From: Candidatus Acetothermia bacterium
GTDB taxonomy: Bacteria; Bipolaricaulota; Bipolaricaulia; RBG-16-55-9; JANLFV01
Reading direction: 5' to 3'
Length of the DNA: 13,176 nt
Assembly (NCBI GenBank): GCA_028275195.1
Contig: JAPWVC010000026.1
Span: 1 to 13,176 of the forward strand
The translations under genes were made by a program, and so were the position numbers. The notes under the pieces were generated by a model. It was not told the origin of the DNA. It did not search any database and saw only the letters and a program-made list of their open reading frames with translations. This document shows positions 1-5,900 of the stretch, in pieces (the first letter of the stretch is position 1; the number at the start of each line of letters is the position of its first letter).

Positions 1-89
1 CGGGCCGGGAGGCGAGCTTCCCTCTCTCGCTCTCGTTCTCGGGCCTCCCTCGTCCTTCGCGGCTGATCGAACAGCTCCTTCTCATCCAT
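1..89 (-). CDS. Unidentified protein, N-terminal fragment (runs off the left edge)
   Basis: An open frame starts with ATG at 89-87 and continues to the window edge, giving 29 codons. It begins MDEKELFDQPRRT and is then dominated by Arg and Glu (alternating RERERE-type run), so the visible part is soluble, very charged and probably helical or disordered. The start is supported by a strong Shine-Dalgarno sequence (AGGAGG, about 5 bases before the ATG). The ATG overlaps the stop codon of the preceding minus-strand gene, which suggests translational coupling in one operon. There are no signal peptide features in the visible part. I do not recognise the family and too little is present to infer a function. 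Confidence 0.5.
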   Translation of the reverse strand, partial: MDEKELFDQPRRTREAREREREREARLPA

Positions 90-276
90 CTTGCCCTCCT
101 TCCAGTCGGCGCTGCGCCTCCAGGAGGAGCGCGACCAAGTCGTGGAAGTCCTCCCGCGGCATGCTCAAGGCGGCGTAGCCATACTGGATGAAGACCTCCG
201 CCTCTTCAGGGTCGTGCCAGACGCTCACCAGCGTCTCACTCGTCGTCAATCCTTCCGCTAGATCTTCGATTGCCAT
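82..276 (-). CDS. Small hypothetical protein, 64 aa
   Basis: A short soluble acidic protein starting MAIEDLAEGL, with a middle part rich in beta-type residues (TLVSVWHDPEEAEVFIQYG) and an amphipathic helix at the C-terminus (FHDLVALLLEAQRRL). I do not recognise a family. The frame is open up to a TTG at 315, and another ATG lies at 288. I prefer ATG 276 because a promoter-like -10 (CATAAT, 287-292) and -35 (TTGCAG, 310-315) occupy the upstream codons; the predicted transcript would start only a few bases before 276. A weak GGGA lies about 6 bases upstream. The stop overlaps the start of the next minus-strand gene by a few bases, so the two probably form an operon. Confidence 0.55.
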   Translation of the reverse strand: MAIEDLAEGLTTSETLVSVWHDPEEAEVFIQYGYAALSMPREDFHDLVALLLEAQRRLEGGQDG

Positions 277-286
277 CGCAAATCCC

Positions 287-315
287 ATTATGACAGGCCG
301 GCGGGCCGGCTGCAA
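287..315 (-). promoter_or_regulatory. Promoter for the small minus-strand operon
   Basis: TTGCAG (310-315), a 17-bp spacer and CATAAT (287-292) with an upstream TG that makes an extended -10. The predicted start point near 280 leaves a leader of only about 4 bases before ATG 276. This is a motif match only. Confidence 0.45.
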
Positions 316-322
316 CCCCGGG

Positions 323-351
323 TTGAAGAGGCCGGTCCGATCGCCTAATCT
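323..351 (+). promoter_or_regulatory. Promoter for ruvX and the PPC/LVIVD gene
   Basis: TTGAAG (323-328), a 17-bp spacer and TAATCT (346-351). The expected start point near 358 coincides with the GTG start of ruvX at 359, so the transcript may be leaderless. The -35 lies 7 bp from the -35 of the divergent promoter. Confidence 0.4.
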
Positions 352-358
352 TTAGGGT

Positions 359-835
359 GTGCAAAGCCTTGACGCACCGGCGATGGGCTCGCGGGTCTTA
401 GCTCTGGACTTGGGAGAGAAGCGGATCGGCCTGGCGGTGAGCGACCCTGAGGGGCTCCTGGCCAGCGGGAGGGGGGTCTATCTCCGGCGGGGGCTAGAAG
501 AGGACTTGGCCTACCTCGAGCGCTTGGTCGCGGAGGAGGGGATCGGGGAGGTGGTCCTCGGCCTCCCGCAGAAGATGGATGGCTCGCTCGGGCCGGAGGC
601 CCAGGGGGTGCTCAATTTCAAGGCGCTCCTCGAGGAGCGGCTGAAGCTCCCGGTAGCCCTCTTCGATGAGCGGCTCACGACCGCCGAGGCTGAGAGGGTG
701 CTCCTCGAGGCCGACCTCTCGCGGAGGAAGCGGAAGGGCGTGCGGGACGAGCTGGCGGCGGTCCTGATCCTCCAAGGTTATCTGAATGCCCGGCTGCGCC
801 TGCGGGCCCAGATTCGGAAGGAAATGAGTGGCTAA
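359..835 (+). CDS. ruvX: RuvX/YqgF family Holliday junction resolvase-like nuclease
   Basis: This is an RNase H-fold protein of the RuvX (YqgF) family, a near-universal bacterial protein implicated in 16S rRNA 5'-end maturation and proposed as a Holliday junction resolvase. Of 158 residues, family motifs include LALDLGEKRIGLAVSD (14-29, catalytic Asp 17), VVLGLPQKMDGS (65-76), LFDERLTT (101-108) and RDELAAVLILQGYL (129-142, with acidic residue 130). The length is normal for the family. The GTG start at 359 has no clear Shine-Dalgarno sequence but sits at the predicted transcription start; ATG 383 (MGSRVLAL) is an alternative and would still keep the whole domain. The 3' end overlaps the next gene by 8 bases, so both are probably co-transcribed. 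Confidence 0.93.
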   Translation: MQSLDAPAMGSRVLALDLGEKRIGLAVSDPEGLLASGRGVYLRRGLEEDLAYLERLVAEEGIGEVVLGLPQKMDGSLGPEAQGVLNFKALLEERLKLPVALFDERLTTAEAERVLLEADLSRRKRKGVRDELAAVLILQGYLNARLRLRAQIRKEMSG

Positions 836-2852
836 AATGAGGGTTACCGGCCCGAAGCTAGTGGTCTTGCTCCTCCTCGGATTGGCCTCGCTCGCCGGCC
901 AATTCAGTGCGGCCGGTGGGGACGACCATGGGGACTCCCCCCTCGCGGCCACGCCGATCCCGACTGACGGCTCGCTCGTCCAGGGGTGCATCGACCGGCC
1001 CGGTGACCTCGACTACTTCCTCTTCAGCGGGCTCGCCGGGCGAAGGTATCTCATCCAGACGAGCCACCTCACCCCGGAGATGGACACGATCATCTACCTC
1101 TTCGGGCCCGACGGGCAGACGATCCTGGCCGTGGACGATAACTCCGGTGGGGGGCGGGCCTCGCGGCTCGAGTGGTCCTGTCCCGCTTCCGGCACATATT
1201 TCGTGATGGTCCGGCACGCCCAGGCCACGACCGGGACAGGGTGTTACGCCCTCTCGATCAGCGCCGCCCAGGCCGACGACCACGGGAACGATCCCTTGAG
1301 CGCCACGCCTATCTCGGCTGATGGGAGGCCGATCCCTGGCTACATCGAGGTCCCCGGGGATGCGGACTTCTTCCTCTTCGCCGCCGAGGCGAACTGGAGC
1401 TATATCATCCGGACGGACCGGCTCACCCCGGAGATGGATACGGTCCTCACGCTCTATGCCCCAGATGGGCGGACCGTCCTAGCGGAGGACGACAACTCCG
1501 GCGGCGGAAGGGCCTCTCGAATCGCCTGGTCCGCCCCGGCGAGCGGGACCTACTTCGTGGCCGTCCGCCATGCCTCCTCCAGTGGCACAGGGGGCTATGA
1601 GCTGGTGATCGAAAGGTCAGGCTACGCCGACGATTACGGCAACGAGCCCGCCGCCGCGGCGACGATCCCGACCGATGGGACCATGATCAACGGGCGGATC
1701 GAGGTCCCTGGAGATATAGATTATTTCTCCTTCCCCGCCAGAGCCGAAGGGGAATACACCATCACCACGAGCAATCTCAGCCCGGAGATGGATACGGTCC
1801 TCACGCTCTACGGGACCGACGGGCGGACGGCCCTGGCCGAGGACGACAATGGCGGTGGCGGGAGGGCCTCGAAGATCGAGTGGACCTGCCCCGCCTCGGG
1901 GACTTACTTCATTGCGGTTCGGCATGCCCGGCCTCAAGGGACCGGCTCATACTCTCTCGCGATCAGCGCGGTCCTCAAGCTCCAAGAGGTCGGCTCGTTC
2001 AAGACCCCCGGCTATGCTCTCGATGTCTGGGTCGAGGGGAAGTTCGCCTACCTTGTAGTGGGCTTCTTCGGGCTGTTGGTCTTGGACATCTCCGACCCCA
2101 CCGAGCCGGTCCAGGTCGGCTCCTACAGCACCCGGGACTACGCCCGTGCGATCACCATCTCCGGGGGGTATGCCTACCGTGCCGATCGGGGCGGCGGGCT
2201 GGTGATCTTGGATATCTCGGACCCGAGGCGGCCTCAGGAGGTGGCAGCCTTCGACACCCCCGGCTCGGCCCAGGAGGTGGCCCTCAATGGTGATTATGCC
2301 TATGTGGCCGACAGCCAGGGCGGGCTCCAGATCGTTGATGTCTCCAACCCGCGCAGCCCGAGGGGGGCCGGAGCCTGGCCCACCCGCGGCTATGCTGAGG
2401 GAGTCTATGTCTCCGGTCGCTATGCTTACCTAGCCACGGGCGATGCCGGGCTGGAGATCGTTGACATCTCCGAGCCGACCAAGCCTATTGGAGTGAGCGC
2501 ACTCGACCTCCCCGGCGAGGCCCATTCCGTCTGGGTCGAGGGCGATTACGCCTATGTCGCCAGCGGCTACCGTGGCCTCCAGGTCGTCGATGTCTCCGAG
2601 CCGGCCCAGCCCAGGGTCATCGGCTCACAGGGCACCGAGGGCGAGGCCTTCGGGCTCTTTCTGGCTGGGAGCTATCTCTATTTGGCCGACTATACCGCTG
2701 GGATAGTCGCCCTGAGCCTGGCCGACCCTGCCGCGCCTCGCCCGGTCGCGAGGCTCGATACCCCCGGGAGCGCGATGAATGTCTTCGTGGCCGGGGACTT
2801 GGCTTATGTGGCCGACCGCGAGGGCGGCCTGCGGATCATCCGGCTCATGTAA
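828..2852 (+). CDS. Secreted protein: three PPC domains plus seven-bladed LVIVD propeller
   Basis: An exported 674-aa protein. Residues 1-29 form a Sec signal peptide (MAKMRVTGPK, then a Leu-rich core, likely cleaved after Ala 29). Residues 32-149, 150-267 and 268-385 are three tandem copies, each exactly 118 aa, of a bacterial pre-peptidase C-terminal (PPC) type beta-sandwich, with repeated PGD.DYF.F, PEMDT, EDDN.GGGRAS and PASGTYF motifs. Residues 386-674 carry LVIVD repeats (FAYLV/GLLVLDISDP type, about 42 aa each); the last half-blade would be completed by the first strand, giving a closed seven-bladed propeller. PPC domains usually accompany secreted enzymes, but no protease or other catalytic domain is present, so binding or adhesion is more likely. 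The GTG start at 828 has a well placed GGAAGGA; ATG 837 is the alternative. There is no sorting signal or transmembrane anchor at the C-terminus, which ends RIIRLM. Confidence 0.9.
   Translation: MAKMRVTGPKLVVLLLLGLASLAGQFSAAGGDDHGDSPLAATPIPTDGSLVQGCIDRPGDLDYFLFSGLAGRRYLIQTSHLTPEMDTIIYLFGPDGQTILAVDDNSGGGRASRLEWSCPASGTYFVMVRHAQATTGTGCYALSISAAQADDHGNDPLSATPISADGRPIPGYIEVPGDADFFLFAAEANWSYIIRTDRLTPEMDTVLTLYAPDGRTVLAEDDNSGGGRASRIAWSAPASGTYFVAVRHASSSGTGGYELVIERSGYADDYGNEPAAAATIPTDGTMINGRIEVPGDIDYFSFPARAEGEYTITTSNLSPEMDTVLTLYGTDGRTALAEDDNGGGGRASKIEWTCPASGTYFIAVRHARPQGTGSYSLAISAVLKLQEVGSFKTPGYALDVWVEGKFAYLVVGFFGLLVLDISDPTEPVQVGSYSTRDYARAITISGGYAYRADRGGGLVILDISDPRRPQEVAAFDTPGSAQEVALNGDYAYVADSQGGLQIVDVSNPRSPRGAGAWPTRGYAEGVYVSGRYAYLATGDAGLEIVDISEPTKPIGVSALDLPGEAHSVWVEGDYAYVASGYRGLQVVDVSEPAQPRVIGSQGTEGEAFGLFLAGSYLYLADYTAGIVALSLADPAAPRPVARLDTPGSAMNVFVAGDLAYVADREGGLRIIRLM
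921..1982 (+). repeat. Three tandem 354-bp repeats encoding PPC domains
   Basis: Units at 921-1274, 1275-1628 and 1629-1982, each exactly 118 codons. Shared protein words include PEMDT, DDNSGGGRAS (DDNGGGGRAS in the third) and PASGTYF at equal spacing, and long stretches of DNA are nearly identical. The lack of any length drift suggests fairly recent tandem duplication or ongoing homogenisation. Confidence 0.85.
1983..2849 (+). repeat. Seven LVIVD-type propeller blades
   Basis: Each unit of about 42 codons has the plan GxYAYxAxxxxGLxIVDxSxPxxPxxVxxxxTxGxAxxVxV. Seven YAY-type strands can be counted (FAYLV, YAYRA, YAYVA, YAYLA, YAYVA, YLYLA, LAYVA). The last blade stops after RIIRLM; its missing strand corresponds to the VGSFKTPGYALDVWV segment at the start, which is the usual Velcro closure of beta-propellers. 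Confidence 0.8.
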
Positions 2853-2859
2853 GAATGAA

Positions 2860-2894
2860 GAGCGGGGCAGGGCCTTATTTAACCTGCCCCGCTC
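2860..2894. terminator. Hairpin terminator between convergent genes
   Basis: A perfect 12-bp inverted repeat, GAGCGGGGCAGG (2860-2871) and CCTGCCCCGCTC (2883-2894), around an 11-base AT-rich loop. It begins 8 bases after the stop of the PPC/LVIVD gene and ends 21 bases before the stop of the convergent beta-helix gene. No long T-run follows on the plus strand; on the minus strand a T-rich TTCATTCTTAC follows. It probably serves both genes. Confidence 0.8.
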
Positions 2895-2915
2895 GATCGA
2901 TTAATCAATCAAGCG

Positions 2916-5900
2916 CTACCGCTCTTGGATCACGCTCTCGGGGACATTCTCCGAGAGATTGGTCCCGTTCCCCGAGACGGTATTCCCATACCCGGCGACG
3001 GTCGAGGCCGCGTCGGCGAAGATCCCATAGCCAGAGTTGTTTATGATCTGACTGACCCTTAGGGAGGCGAGCGAGCTCTCGAGGTGGACCCCGTCCCGCT
3101 TATTCCCCGAGACGGTGGACTGGTAGAGCGAGAGGACCGACTGGGTCGTCAGGATCAGCCCATGGCCGCTGTTCCCGGAGATCGTGGCCCCGCGGACCGA
3201 GGCGGAAGAGGCGCTCAAGGTCAGGCCGTTCCCTTGGTTCTCCTTGACCGCGGTCCCGATGAGCATGGCCGCGGAGCGCTCGCTCAGGTTTAAGCCGTCA
3301 GCGAGGTTAGCGCTCACTTCCCCGCCCATCAGTGCGGCCACGGCGCTGACTAGTGAGAGCCCGCCGAGCCTGTTCCCCGAGATGAGGGAGTCGGTGACCA
3401 TCATCGCCGAGCGGTCTTTTGCCTCGATCCCCCAGCCGGCGTTCCCGCCGATCCGGGCAGTAGTGAGCGAGGCCGGTGAGCCCTTCAACACCAGCCCAGT
3501 CGCCGGATGGTCGAGGATACTGGAGTCGAGGACGGTCAGAGTGGAGTTGACTGTGTTAACCGCGATGGCCCCGTTCCCCTTGATCTCCGACTTGGCCATG
3601 ACCACCGCCGAGCTGTTCAGCAAGTCCAGGCCGAAGCTCTTGTTCCCCGAGACGGTGCTCCCGGAGACGGTGGCCTGAGAGTCGCGGGCCACGACCCCTG
3701 CCCCGCCGCTGTTGGTGATGAAGCTCCCGACCAGGTCGAGCGAGGCCTCCTCCAGGAGCGCCCCCTCGGCGGGGTGCTCGCTGATCGCGGAGTCGCTCAC
3801 CGTGACCGTCGACCTCCGGGCGATCAGCCCCTGGCCGCGGTTGGCCTTGACCTGGGAGCTCTTCATCTCGGCCTTAGAGTCCTCGAGCTCGAGCCCGACC
3901 CCGCCCTGGCCGGAGATTAGGCTCCCCGCGAGCGTGAGCGACCCGCTCTTGGCCACGATCCCGCGAGCACTATTGTCTCGGACCTCGCTGTCCTCGAGCC
4001 CGGCGGAGCTGGTGTCGAGGACGATCGCGTCCTTCGAGTGGCCCGTGACTTTGCTCCCGCTGAGGGTCACTCGGGAGTGATCGAGGGCGTTCACCCCAAA
4101 GCCGCTATTCCCGCGGATCAAGCAGGTCGAGGCGGTCAGGGAGCTCGTCCTGAGCTCCAGGCCATTCCCGCCATTCTCGGCAAGGGTCGAGCCCTCGAGG
4201 GTCGCCTTCGAGCCGGAGGCGGAGAGGCCGTGGCCGCGGTTCTTGCTGATCAGCGACTCGCTCACCTTGGCCGAGCTCCGCTCGAGGAGGATCCCCTCGT
4301 TCGGGTGGTTCGTGACCTCGCTCCCCTTGGAGAGGTTGAGGACCGAGCTAGTGGCCTTGATCCCCGCGGCCCCGTTGGCCGTGACCTTGGTAGCACTCAG
4401 GTCGGCCGCGGAATCCGCCAGGATCAGCCCCTCTTGGCCGTTCCCGGAGATAGTGGAGGCAGTGAGAGTAGCCGTCGAGCCGGCGACAGCGCTGAGCCCG
4501 TGGCCGCGGTTGTCGGTCACCTCGCTCGCTCGGAGTTCCGCCGTCGAGCTATTCAGGGCGAGCCCGTCCTGGGGATGGCCGCTTACTACTGACTCGGTGA
4601 GAGTGATCTTCGAGTCCGTCCCGCTCAAGCCGGTCGTGCCATTCCGTTCGATCCGGCTCCCCTTGGCCTCGAGCGAGCTGGCCTCCAGGGCTGCCCCTTC
4701 CTGGCCGTTCCCGGAGATGGTGCTGTTCACCAGCTTCGCCTCGGAGTTGGCCGCGCCGTAGATCCCTCGGGCGCGATTCCCCGTGATTTGCGAGGTCTCC
4801 AAGTCCGCCTTGGAGTCGGTGAGGTTCAGCCCGTCCTGGGGGTGATTCTCGATCTTCGAGCCCACGGCGAGGATGATCGAGCTAGAGGCGAGGATCCCGT
4901 TCTTGTTATTGCTCCGGATGGTGCTCCCGCGGAGCTCGGCCGAGCTATTGGCAAGCAGGAGGCCGTTATTGGGGTGGCCCGAGATCTCGCTCCCATCGAG
5001 GAGCTTGACCACCGAGCTCTGGGCTGAGATCCCCTCGCCGCGGTTGTCCTTGACCTTGCTCGCTCGGAGCTCGGCGGTCGAGTCGGTCAACTTCAGCCCA
5101 TCCTGGGGGTGGCCGGAGACCTCGCTCCCCGAGAGAGTAGCCCTTGAGCGCTCGCTGGCCTCGATCCCATAGGCCCCGTTGGCAATGATCTGGCATTTCT
5201 CCGCCGAGGCCTGGGAGAACTTGAGCCAGAGCCCGTCCCCGGTGTTCCGGCTCACCGTGGAGTTGCGGAAGCTCGCCTTAGAGGACTCGGCCTTGAGCCC
5301 GTGGCCGCGGTTCCCCTCGACCTTGAGGTCCTGCGCGTCGATCGAGGCCTTGGTGAGGGAGAAGCCGTCCGCGCCGTTGTTGGAGACCGAGCCGCCGGAG
5401 AGGGCAGCCACGGCGTTCTGGGCCAATAAGCCGAAGCTCCCGTTGGCCTCGATGGCCGTGGTCTCGAACCCCGCGGCGGAGTTGACCAGGACCACGCCCT
5501 CGACCGGCTGGCCGGAGATGGTGCACTCCACGAGCGCGGCCGTCGAGTCCTGGGAGTTGAGCCCCCTGCCGCGGTTGTTCAAGATCTTGGTGGAGGTGAG
5601 GTCGGCGGTCGAGTTCAATAGGTCGATCCCATGACCAGTGTTCCCCGAGACCTCGCAGGCCTCCATCACTACGGTCGAGACCTCCGCGCCGAGGCCCCGG
5701 CCCTGGTTATCCTTGATCTCGCTCTTGAGGATGTCCGCCGAGCTGTTCTGGAGTGAGATCCCGTCGCTGGGGTGGCCGGAGACGAGGCTGGTGGTCATGG
5801 TGAGGCTCGAGTTCTGCCGGGCATCGATCCCGCGGATCCCGTTGTTCGTGATCCTCGTCCCGGAGATGTCGGCGGTCGAGTTGGTCATGGAGAGGCCATT

